From JAYZAP01 sp964645285 (lineage in GTDB: Bacteria; Pseudomonadota; Alphaproteobacteria; JAAXGF01), in NCBI GenBank assembly GCA_964645285.1, contig CAZYDR010000134.1, positions 1 through 9,256 on the forward strand: a DNA stretch of 9,256 nt, read 5' to 3'. The translations under genes were made by a program, and so were the position numbers. Positions 1-5,781 of the stretch are shown piece by piece (positions within the stretch are counted from its first letter, which is position 1; each line of letters starts with the position of its first letter). The notes under the pieces are model-generated. The model made no database searches, was not told the DNA's origin, and worked only from the letters and a program-made list of their open reading frames with translations.

Positions 1-392
1 CCATAGCGCTTCATCGTCCGCTTCAGAAATTTGAGTGCGGCCTTGCGATCCCGACGTTTCGTCGCAAAGACTTCCAGCACCTCGCCCTCATGATCCACCG
101 CCCGCCACAAAAAGTGCAACTCCCCATTGATCTTCACGAAGACCTCGTCGAGATGCCAGCGCCACTGTGGCAATGCCCGGAGAGAAGCTGATCGCTTCTT
201 CCTGATCTCCGCGGCAAACATCGGACCGAACCGATTCCACCAGAACCGCACCGTCTCGTGGCAGATGTCGATACCGCGCTCGTGGAGCAAGTCTTCGACC
301 TGTCGTAATGACAAAGGGAAGCGGATATACATCATGACCGCCAAGTGGATGATTTCGGGAGAGCTATTGAAATAACGGAATGGATTTCTCAT
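1..392 (-). CDS. IS6-family transposase, N-terminal 130 residues (partial)
   Basis: This encodes a DDE transposase that would move its element by replicative (cointegrate-forming) transposition. The reading frame opens at the ATG complementary to 390-392 and runs off the left edge without a stop, so roughly half of a ~230-residue family member is visible. The N-terminus (residues 1-60) has the family's helix-turn-helix region, including RYFNSSPEII at 6-15, PLSLRQVEDLL at 26-36 and HETVRFWWNRFGP at 45-57. The first catalytic aspartate is D82 in WRWHLDEV, followed by VKINGELHFLWRAVDHEG. The second Asp and the Glu of the DDE triad would lie beyond the window. The visible part has no frameshift or stop, so the gene may be intact. 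The closest relatives I recall are rhizobial and other alphaproteobacterial IS6 members rather than IS26 itself. Its neighbour on the right is an eroded recombinase tail, which suggests an accessory-DNA landing zone. Confidence 0.9.
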   Translation of the reverse strand, partial: MRNPFRYFNSSPEIIHLAVMMYIRFPLSLRQVEDLLHERGIDICHETVRFWWNRFGPMFAAEIRKKRSASLRALPQWRWHLDEVFVKINGELHFLWRAVDHEGEVLEVFATKRRDRKAALKFLKRTMKRY

Positions 393-449
393 CCGAGAAC
401 GCTATGAAAAGCGCTTTCGGCGCTCAAGCATTTTTTCTCTGACATAGCC
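1..449 (-). mobile_element. IS6-family insertion sequence, 5' part (cut by window edge)
   Basis: The stretch carries the N-terminal part of an IS6-family transposase read leftward. The likely outer end of the element lies near 449: read on the minus strand, the sequence from 449 begins GGCTATGTCAGAGAAA, which resembles the IS6/IS26 terminal repeat GGCTCTGTTGCAAA (7 of the first 8 bases match). The 57 bases between this end and the transposase start fit the short leader typical of the family. A possible promoter lies inside this leader on the minus strand: TTGAGC at 422-427 and TAGCGT at 399-404, separated by 17 bases. The other end of the element, and therefore the 8-bp target duplication, lies outside the window. 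The family assignment rests on the protein. The exact end point is inferred from one repeat arm only. Confidence 0.75.
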
Positions 450-882
450 TCCGCCAATTCCGCGGCGACGCGATGAGACAGTGGCGGCAAGTGACGACCG
501 CCGCATAAGCTCTGGCGCCGGCGCCCACTAGCTGGTTAAACGGCGGTTAACGTGACAATGTCCCCCGGATATTGTCGAGGCAATTCTTGACGGCCGCCAA
601 CCAGTGGAATTGACCGCGGCCCGCCTGAAGCGGGTGCGCGACCTGCCGGTTTTATGGGACGATCAGCGCCGTCTCCTCGGATTTGCACACTAATCCGATG
701 CGGTTGGGCTCTAAACTGTGGTCAAAAAATCGGGCCCGAGAGACGGTTGGCGCAATGGCGGCTAAATGCCGGAAATTCTGCGTCTCTACGCCGTAAACTG
801 TAGCTCAATGATAGCGTAACCGACGGAAAACACGGCGTAATTACCGGCCCGTACTGTGGTCGTCGATATCGCTGAAGAGGAG
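393..882. other. 490-bp gene-poor stretch between IS transposase and tRNA-Ala
   Basis: No intact protein gene is supported here. From left to right it holds the inferred IS leader and end (393-449), a 12-bp GC palindrome GGCGCCGGCGCC (514-525), two GGTTAA direct repeats one helical turn apart (534-539 and 545-550), and a recombinase C-terminal remnant (556-693). After these come a 7-bp-stem hairpin straddling the remnant's stop (TCGGATT 677-683 / AATCCGA 692-698, no T-run), an 8-bp inverted repeat (TACGCCGT 787-794 / ACGGCGTA 832-839) and a short tRNA D-arm-like string (799-816). The short open frames crossing this stretch have no recognisable product. It reads as decayed accessory DNA on the 3' side of the tRNA gene. 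Confidence 0.6.
556..693 (+). pseudogene. Remnant C-terminus of a serine recombinase-type protein
   Basis: After an in-frame TGA (553-555), 45 codons stay open up to the TAA at 691-693. The encoded peptide contains PPDIVEAILDGRQPVELTA followed by LPVLWDDQRRLLGFAH. This matches, from memory, the characteristic tail of resolvase/invertase-like recombinase family proteins of alphaproteobacteria, of the form 'aPdIVeAILdGrqPpeLt...lPldWeeQrrlLGF'. There is no plausible start codon or ribosome site, and the upstream frame is interrupted by TAG (529-531) and TGA (553-555). I therefore read it as the surviving 3' end of a decayed gene rather than a small gene. Serine recombinases of this kind belong to phages and integrative elements, so the fragment supports past integration near the tRNA-Ala gene. 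It could instead be the tail of a small unknown protein on the same fold. The family assignment is by pattern recognition, not by search. Confidence 0.6.
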
Positions 883-958
<76 letters not shown>

Positions 959-1002
959 GAAATTCTTGGTGGCGCGGGATGGGCCGCGCCGATGGTGCGG
1001 TG

Positions 1003-1031
1003 AACCTAGGTGCAGGCCCTTGCGAGTTCAA
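1003..1031 (-). promoter_or_regulatory. Candidate promoter of tRNA-Ala
   Basis: On the minus strand there is TTGAAC (1026-1031), exactly 17 bases, then TAGGTT (1003-1008). This fits the alphaproteobacterial housekeeping form, in which the TTGA part of the -35 is well kept and the -10 is loose. It would start transcription near 996, leaving a ~38-nt 5' leader to be trimmed from the tRNA. The -35 overlaps a perfect hairpin (CCCTTG 1017-1022 / CAAGGG 1029-1034), so the same bases could instead help end the upstream TIGR02300 transcript. Confidence 0.4.
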
Positions 1032-1034
1032 GGG
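1017..1034 (-). terminator. Hairpin downstream of the TIGR02300-type gene, possible weak terminator
   Basis: A perfect 6-bp stem with a 6-nt loop (CCCTTG / CAAGGG) lies 34 bases past the stop of the minus-strand gene at 1068. No T-run follows it on the minus strand, so it does not qualify as a classical intrinsic terminator. It may protect the 3' end, or simply coincide with the tRNA promoter -35. Confidence 0.25.
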
Positions 1035-1067
1035 AAAATCGTGCGCCGCCGCGAGATCGCCGAGAGA

Positions 1068-1442
1068 TCAGGGCGCTTCGTCGCCGTGACTGGTACTGAC
1101 GACTTCGGACATGTCGTCCGCGTCCTCGCCGAGTTCCGTGGCGTCCTCTATGAGATCCGCATTGTCGTCGTCGTCGTCACTGTCGTCATCCTCGACGCCG
1201 AGCGCCTTCAACGCGTTGTCGTCGCTGGATTCCGCAGGCTGCTGGTCCTCGATATCCGCCGGTAACTTCGCAACCTCTGGCGCCGGGGTGGCTTCCACCG
1301 GGGTTCGCCGTGGTTTGGCGGCGGGTTCAGGCTCGACCGGCGTGCTGCATTTGGGACAGACAGCGTTTTTGCGCTGCAGATCGTAAAATTTCGCGCCGCA
1401 CGACGGGCACAGCCGCTTGGCGCCCCATTCGGGTTTTGCCAC
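1068..1442 (-). CDS. TIGR02300/FYDLN_acid family protein (zinc ribbon plus acidic tail)
   Basis: This is a 124-residue protein of a conserved alphaproteobacterial family with no established function. I chose the GTG at 1442 because a GAGGTG ribosome site sits about 8 bases upstream and because family members begin (M)AKPEWGAKRLCPSCGAKFYD. An upstream extension to 1595 has no family-like sequence. Residues 1-35 carry two CxxC pairs (C12/C15 and C29/C32), which should bind one zinc ion. The family signature FYDLN appears here as FYDLQ (19-23). Residues 36-75 are Pro/Ala/Glu-rich and probably disordered. Residues 84-110 are strongly acidic (EDDDSDDDDDN, then LIEDATELGEDADD), matching the family tail. 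It is divergent from aroA and followed by tRNA-Ala, a neighbourhood recurrent in this class. No signal peptide or membrane segment is visible, so it is presumably cytoplasmic. A role in nucleic-acid or protein binding is only a guess. Confidence 0.9.
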   Translation of the reverse strand: MAKPEWGAKRLCPSCGAKFYDLQRKNAVCPKCSTPVEPEPAAKPRRTPVEATPAPEVAKLPADIEDQQPAESSDDNALKALGVEDDDSDDDDDNADLIEDATELGEDADDMSEVVSTSHGDEAP

Positions 1443-1505
1443 TGGATTACACCTCAGTTGGTCTGCGTCTCCATGCCGCTCTTTGGCGGCTTCCCTGTCA
1501 CAATC

Positions 1506-1534
1506 CAATTGCCATGAAGGTTCGGCGCTGTCAA
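1506..1534 (-). promoter_or_regulatory. Candidate promoter of the TIGR02300-type gene
   Basis: On the minus strand a perfect TTGACA (1529-1534, preceded by T-rich TGCTTT) is followed after 17 bases by CAATTG (1506-1511). The -35 is strong but the -10 is poor, so this is tentative. It would give a leader of about 57 nt before the GTG at 1442. Confidence 0.3.
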
Positions 1535-1578
1535 AAGCAAAATGTACGACATCTAAACCGAATTTTAATCTGTTCCCG

Positions 1579-1612
1579 GCCGTGGGAAATTGCAATCAAG
1601 GCGACCCACGGC
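1579..1612 (+). repeat. Perfect 8-bp inverted repeat in the aroA 5' region
   Basis: GCCGTGGG (1579-1586) and CCCACGGC (1605-1612) can pair around an 18-nt loop, 68 bases before the aroA start. No T-run follows, so it is not a terminator. It could be a leader stem-loop, an operator, or chance in GC-rich DNA. The AT-rich block just upstream (about 1536-1574) is the likeliest aroA promoter zone, but I see no convincing -35/-10 pair. Confidence 0.35.
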
Positions 1613-1680
1613 TACCCGCCCGGTACTTAGCTGTGGTAGAGAAGCCTGCATCAGAGCATTGTCCACGGCTGTTGCCCCTT

Positions 1681-3012
1681 ATGTCCTTAACGACGCCCCT
1701 GACTTCGCACCCTGCCGGCCCGCTTTCGGGCGCTGCGCGATTGCCCGGCGACAAGTCGATTTCCCACCGCGCCCTCATGCTCGGCGGTCTCGCTGTGGGT
1801 GAGACCGAAATTCACGGCTTGCTCGAGGGCGGCGACGTCCTGGCCACCGCCCGGGCCATGGCCGCCCTGGGCGCCCGCGTCGAGCGTGGCAACGACGGTG
1901 TCTGGCGGGTCAACGGGGTTGGTGTCGGCGGTCTCAAGGAGCCGGCGGCGACGCTCGACATGGGCAATGCGGGTACCGGCGCGCGGTTGCTCATGGGCGT
2001 TGTGGCGAGCCACCCGATCACCTGTCAGTTCACCGGCGACGAGAGTCTGTGCGCCCGCCCCATGGGCCGGATCGCAACACCGCTTGAGGCGATGGGCGCC
2101 CGCATTGTCGCCCGCGAAGGCTGCCGCATGCCGTTGACGGTCATCGGCAGCACCGACCCCCTGTCCATCACCTACCGCCTGCCGATGGCCTCGGCCCAGG
2201 TCAAATCGGCGGTCTTGCTGGCCGGGCTCAATGCGCCGGGTGAGACCATGGTTATCGAACCCTCGCCGACCCGCGATCACAGCGAGCGCATGTTGGGTTA
2301 TTTCGGCGCCACTCTCCGGGTTGAGCCCGATGCCGATGGCGCGGGCCAGGCGATTGTCATGGACGGGCAGCCGGAGCTCTCGGGCCGCGTGGTCACCGTG
2401 CCCGGCGATCTGTCGTCGGCGGCGTTCCTCACGGCGGCGGCCCTGGTCGTGCCCGGGTCTTCGCTGACCCTGCGCGGCGTCGGCGTCAATCCGTTGCGCA
2501 GCGGCCTGTTCACGACCCTGAACGAGATGGGCGCCGCGATCGAGTTTTGCGAACAACGAGAGAAAAACGGTGAGCCGGTGGCGGATCTGGTGGTCCGCGC
2601 GGGGACGCTTCGCGGCGTTGACGTGCCGGCGGCGCGGGCGCCTTCGATGATTGACGAATACCCGGTCCTGGCCGTTGCCGCGGCCTGCGCCGAGGGCGAG
2701 ACCGTGATGCGCGGTCTGGTGGAATTGCGGGTCAAGGAAAGCGATCGCCTGGCCGCCATGGTCGAAGGTCTGCGGGCCTGTGGTGTCGACGTCGAAGCCG
2801 GCGACGACAGCCTGACGGTAAGAGGCGATGGCGGCCCGCCGCCCGGCGGCGGGGCCATCGCCGCCCGCCTCGATCACCGCATCGCCATGGCCTTTCTGGT
2901 GCTGGGCATGGCGGCGCGCAAACCGGTGACCATCGACGACAGCGGTTCCATGGATACCAGCTTTCCCGGCTTTGCCGCCCTGTGCAACGGCCTCGGTGCC
3001 GTGATTTCCTGA
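1681..3012 (+). CDS. aroA: 3-phosphoshikimate 1-carboxyvinyltransferase (EPSP synthase, class II)
   Basis: AroA joins shikimate-3-phosphate and phosphoenolpyruvate to give EPSP, the sixth step of the cytoplasmic shikimate pathway to chorismate. The 443-residue product is full length and aligns by eye with CP4-type (class II) enzymes. It has LPGDKSISHR at 21-30, NAGTG at 96-100, ESLCARPMGR at 121-130, QVKSA at 173-177, PSMIDEYP at 321-328 (catalytic D325), ELRVKESDRL at 348-357 (catalytic E353) and LDHRIAM at 397-403. Where CP4 has the alanine that excludes glyphosate (NAATG), this protein has glycine (G98). The frame stays open upstream to 1417, but only from the ATG at 1681 does the sequence resemble the family. 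No Shine-Dalgarno sequence precedes that ATG. cmk follows after one base, so the two are surely co-transcribed and probably translationally coupled. Confidence 0.97.
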   Translation: MSLTTPLTSHPAGPLSGAARLPGDKSISHRALMLGGLAVGETEIHGLLEGGDVLATARAMAALGARVERGNDGVWRVNGVGVGGLKEPAATLDMGNAGTGARLLMGVVASHPITCQFTGDESLCARPMGRIATPLEAMGARIVAREGCRMPLTVIGSTDPLSITYRLPMASAQVKSAVLLAGLNAPGETMVIEPSPTRDHSERMLGYFGATLRVEPDADGAGQAIVMDGQPELSGRVVTVPGDLSSAAFLTAAALVVPGSSLTLRGVGVNPLRSGLFTTLNEMGAAIEFCEQREKNGEPVADLVVRAGTLRGVDVPAARAPSMIDEYPVLAVAAACAEGETVMRGLVELRVKESDRLAAMVEGLRACGVDVEAGDDSLTVRGDGGPPPGGGAIAARLDHRIAMAFLVLGMAARKPVTIDDSGSMDTSFPGFAALCNGLGAVIS

Positions 3013-3013
3013 C

Positions 3014-3664
3014 ATGGCCGGTTCGGAAACCATAACCGTCATCGCTGTCGATGGTCCGTCGGCCGCCGGCAAGGGAACTCTGGCCCGCCGCCTGGCCGCG
3101 CATTTCGGCCTGCGCTATCTCGACAGCGGAAGTCTGTATCGGGCGGTGGCGGCCCGGCTGTTGCGCGATGGCGCCGACCTCGACGATCAGGCTGTTGCGG
3201 TGGCCGCCGCCGAGGACCTTAATGAGGCCGACCTGGCCGCGCCCAACCTGCGCCATGAAGCGGTCAGCCAGGCGGCTTCGGTAATCTCGCCGATCCCGGC
3301 GCTGCGCGCCGCTCTGCTCGACTACCAGCGGCGCTTCACGGCGACCCCGCCGGGGGCGGTGATCGATGGCCGCGACATCGGCACCGTGGTCTGCCCCCAT
3401 GCCACCCATAAGCTGTTCGTCACCGCCAGTCCCGAGGTTCGGGTCGAGCGCCGGTATCTCGAACTGGCTGCTAGTGGTGGGCCGGCCGAGCGCGACCGGG
3501 TGCGCCGGGAAATGGCGGCCCGTGACGCCCGCGATGAGAGCCGCGATGTGGCGCCTCTGGCGGCGGCGGCCGATGCCATCGAACTCGACACCTCGAAACT
3601 CGACTCCGATCAGGCCTTCGACGCCGCCCTGGCGGCGATTTCGCGCCACCGGGCGATGGTATAA
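3014..3664 (+). CDS. cmk: (d)CMP kinase
   Basis: Cytidylate kinase phosphorylates CMP and dCMP with ATP to the diphosphates, part of cytoplasmic pyrimidine nucleotide salvage and supply. The 216 residues match the usual short bacterial form. The P-loop GPSAAGKGT lies at 14-22, YLDSGSLYR at 35-43 (nucleotide-monophosphate contacts), IDGRDIGT at 117-124, and the lid/catalytic arginine region RDARDESRDVAPL at 170-182. The ATG at 3014 is one base after the aroA stop and has no ribosome site of its own, so translation probably depends on ribosomes finishing aroA. The aroA-cmk-rpsA order is widespread in proteobacteria. The gene ends about 190 bases before rpsA, with no clear terminator between them. 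Confidence 0.96.
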   Translation: MAGSETITVIAVDGPSAAGKGTLARRLAAHFGLRYLDSGSLYRAVAARLLRDGADLDDQAVAVAAAEDLNEADLAAPNLRHEAVSQAASVISPIPALRAALLDYQRRFTATPPGAVIDGRDIGTVVCPHATHKLFVTASPEVRVERRYLELAASGGPAERDRVRREMAARDARDESRDVAPLAAAADAIELDTSKLDSDQAFDAALAAISRHRAMV

Positions 3665-3680
3665 TCAAAGACATAATCAG

Positions 3681-3709
3681 TTGCAGTAGGCGCGCTTGAT
3701 CTATATAGA
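3681..3709 (+). promoter_or_regulatory. Candidate rpsA promoter
   Basis: TTGCAG (3681-3686), a 17-base spacer and TATAGA (3704-3709) make the best sigma-70-type promoter in the window. It would start transcription near 3716, right at the foot of a hairpin, leaving a ~150-nt untranslated leader before rpsA. A dedicated strong promoter for rpsA downstream of cmk is expected, because S1 is needed in far larger amounts than cytidylate kinase. Confidence 0.5.
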
Positions 3710-3717
3710 GTCGCGCT

Positions 3718-3755
3718 CCTGCCCGTGGCGTCGCTAACAGTAGTGCCACGTCAGG
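3718..3755 (+). promoter_or_regulatory. Hairpin at the 5' end of the rpsA leader
   Basis: CCTG (3718-3721) and CGTGGC (3724-3729) pair with GCCACG (3745-3750) and CAGG (3752-3755). This gives a 10-bp stem with a small 2x1 internal bulge and a 15-nt loop. A second 6-bp pairing, CCGGGC (3781-3786) with GCCCGG (3823-3828), is possible further along. No T-run follows the first hairpin, so it is unlikely to be a cmk terminator. Its position at the predicted transcript start suggests mRNA stabilisation or an S1 autoregulatory leader. That role is inferred; S1 is known to repress its own mRNA in Escherichia coli. Confidence 0.45.
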
Positions 3756-3864
3756 TTTACCAAAGGATTTGTTTGCGTATCCGGGCCGATGGCGGGTCGG
3801 GTGTGTTGGGCCGTCAGAGTTTGCCCGGTCTTACGAGATTGGGCCCTAGGAATTGGAAAATCGC

Positions 3865-5724
3865 ATGACCACAGAGACCACCGAAGAGACGTTTTCGACC
3901 GACGAAAGTTTTGCCGCGCTGTTCGCTGAATCAATTGAAAAATTGGATTCCGCCGTCGGCACGGTCGTCAAGGGCACCATCATCTCGATCGAAAACGATA
4001 TGGCGCTAGTGGATGTAGGCCTCAAGGCCGAAGGGCGCGTCGCCCTCAAGGAATTCGCCGAGCCCGGCCAGTCGTCTGAGGTCAAGATCGGTGACCAGGT
4101 CGAAGTTTTTCTCGACCGTCTCGAAAACGCCCAGGGCGAAGCGGTGCTCAGCCGCGACAAGGCCCGGCGCGAGGAGGCCTGGGTTCAGTTGGAAGTCGCC
4201 TTCAATGAAAGTGGTCGGGTTAAAGGCTCGATCTTCGGCCGGGTCAAGGGTGGTTTCACCGTCGATCTTTCCGGCGCCGTGGCGTTCCTGCCCGGCAGCC
4301 AGGTCGATATTCGTCCGGTCCGCGACATTACCCCGCTCATGGGTATCGAACACGAATTCGCCATTCTCAAGATGGACCGCCATCGCGGCAACATCGTGGT
4401 TTCGCGCCGTTCCGTACTTGAGGAATCCCGCGCCGAGCAGCGCTCCGAGCTGATCGCCAATCTGAGCGAAGGCCAGGTCCTCGAGGGTGTGGTCAAGAAT
4501 ATTACCGACTATGGCGCTTTCGTCGATCTCGGCGGCGTTGATGGCCTGCTGCACGTTACCGACATTGCCTGGCGGCGGGTCATTCACCCCACCGAGGTGG
4601 TCTCCATCGGCCAGACCATCAACGTCCAGGTCATCCGCTTCAACCGCGAGACCCAGCGTATCAGCCTCGGCATGAAGCAGCTTGAAGCCGATCCCTGGGA
4701 AGGTGTTGACGCCAAATACCCGCGCGACGCCAAGTTCGTGGGCCGGGTCACCAACATCACCGACTACGGCGCCTTCGTCGAGCTTGAGCCCGGCGTCGAG
4801 GGTCTGGTCCACGTCTCCGAGATGAGTTGGACCAAGAAGAACATTCATCCCGGCAAGATCGTCTCGACCAGCCAGGAAGTCGAGGTCATGGTACTCGACG
4901 TTGATCCCAACAAGCGCCGCATCAGCCTTGGCCTCAAGCAGTGCCGCGACAATCCCTGGGAAAGCTTTGTCGATCGCTTCCCGGTCGACGCCATTGTCGA
5001 GGGCGAAGTCAAGAACATCACCGAGTTCGGCGTCTTCATCGGCCTCGACGGCGAAATCGACGGCATGGTGCATATGTCCGACATCTCGTGGGACCGCTCG
5101 GCCGAGGAAGCCATCCAGGAATATGAAAAGGGCGCCATGGTCAAGGCCAAGGTGCTCGTTGTCGATGTTGATAAGGAGCGCATCAGCCTCGGTATCAAGC
5201 AACTGACCGACGATCCCTTCGCCGGCGCCGTGGAGGGTGTCAAACGCGGCGATCAGGTAACCTGCACGGTGAGCGCCGTTCTCGACGGCGGCATCAAGGT
5301 CACGGTCGAGGGCGTTACCGGCTTCATTCGCATATCGGAACTGGCCCGCGACCGCAGCGAACAGCGTCCCGACCGCTTTACCGTGGGTGAAAAAGTTGAC
5401 GCCAAGGTAATGGCGATCGACCGTTCGTCGCGCCGTCTTACCCTGTCGGTCAAGGCGCTTGAAGTGGCCGATGAGAAGCAGGCCATGGCCGAATACGGCT
5501 CGTCCGACAGTGGCGCCAGCCTTGGTGACATTCTCGGCGCCGCCCTCAACAAGGCGGAGCAGGATCGGGCCTCGGCTGGCGATGACGCTGCTGCCGAAGA
5601 GGAGGCGCCTGTCGAGGAGGCTGCTGCCGCCGCGGAAGAAGCTCCCGCGGAAGAAGCGGCTCCGGCTGAGGAAGAGGCTGGGGCAGACGATGCCGACGCC
5701 GACGCCAAGAAGACGGACGACTAG
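3865..5724 (+). CDS. rpsA: 30S ribosomal protein S1
   Basis: S1 binds mRNA at the 30S subunit and helps load structured or weak-Shine-Dalgarno messages. From the ATG at 3865 the protein has 619 residues and six S1 (OB-fold) repeats at about 31-98, 116-182, 203-271, 288-358, 375-445 and 461-530. Repeats 3-5 show the clear RNA-binding signatures NITDYGAFV (212-220 and 297-305) and NITEFGVFI (384-392), each closing with ISLG. The first two repeats are the divergent ribosome-docking ones. Residues 572-619 form an Ala/Glu/Asp tail, common in alphaproteobacterial S1 and probably disordered. I prefer 3865 to the in-frame TTG at 3853 because GGAA lies 6 bases before the ATG. A structured leader of about 150 nt precedes it, and a strong inverted repeat follows the stop. 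Confidence 0.97.
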   Translation: MTTETTEETFSTDESFAALFAESIEKLDSAVGTVVKGTIISIENDMALVDVGLKAEGRVALKEFAEPGQSSEVKIGDQVEVFLDRLENAQGEAVLSRDKARREEAWVQLEVAFNESGRVKGSIFGRVKGGFTVDLSGAVAFLPGSQVDIRPVRDITPLMGIEHEFAILKMDRHRGNIVVSRRSVLEESRAEQRSELIANLSEGQVLEGVVKNITDYGAFVDLGGVDGLLHVTDIAWRRVIHPTEVVSIGQTINVQVIRFNRETQRISLGMKQLEADPWEGVDAKYPRDAKFVGRVTNITDYGAFVELEPGVEGLVHVSEMSWTKKNIHPGKIVSTSQEVEVMVLDVDPNKRRISLGLKQCRDNPWESFVDRFPVDAIVEGEVKNITEFGVFIGLDGEIDGMVHMSDISWDRSAEEAIQEYEKGAMVKAKVLVVDVDKERISLGIKQLTDDPFAGAVEGVKRGDQVTCTVSAVLDGGIKVTVEGVTGFIRISELARDRSEQRPDRFTVGEKVDAKVMAIDRSSRRLTLSVKALEVADEKQAMAEYGSSDSGASLGDILGAALNKAEQDRASAGDDAAAEEEAPVEEAAAAAEEAPAEEAAPAEEEAGADDADADAKKTDD

Positions 5725-5743
5725 GGCCACGCCCCACCAATGC

Positions 5744-5765
5744 ACCCGCCGCCACGGCGGCGGGT
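5744..5765 (+). repeat. Perfect 10-bp-arm inverted repeat between rpsA and sppA
   Basis: ACCCGCCGCC (5744-5753) and GGCGGCGGGT (5756-5765) are perfectly complementary around AC, forming a very stable GC hairpin 20 bases after the rpsA stop. There is no following T-run, so it is not a textbook intrinsic terminator. It may attenuate read-through from the abundant rpsA message or block 3'-exonuclease decay. It lies inside the 5' extension of the sppA frame (ATG at 5740), which argues that the real sppA start is downstream. Confidence 0.6.
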
Positions 5766-5781
5766 ACCGGTGCTGGATATT

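Noticed and set aside
127..375. Plus-strand open frame of 82 codons
   Set aside because: It is antisense to the IS6 transposase, whose reading frame shows clear family motifs.
715..861. Direct repeat ACTGTGGTC (715-723 and 853-861) flanking the stretch before the tRNA
   Set aside because: Only 9 bases long, with no tie to the tRNA end or to the IS, so chance is the simplest explanation.
1417..1680. N-terminal extension of aroA by 88 codons
   Set aside because: The extension overlaps the start region of the divergent TIGR02300-type gene and bears no resemblance to EPSP synthases, while the family-like sequence begins at the ATG at 1681.
1687..3072. Long open frame (461 codons) on the minus strand
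   Set aside because: It is antisense to aroA, with a His/Arg/Gly-rich composition typical of a shadow frame.
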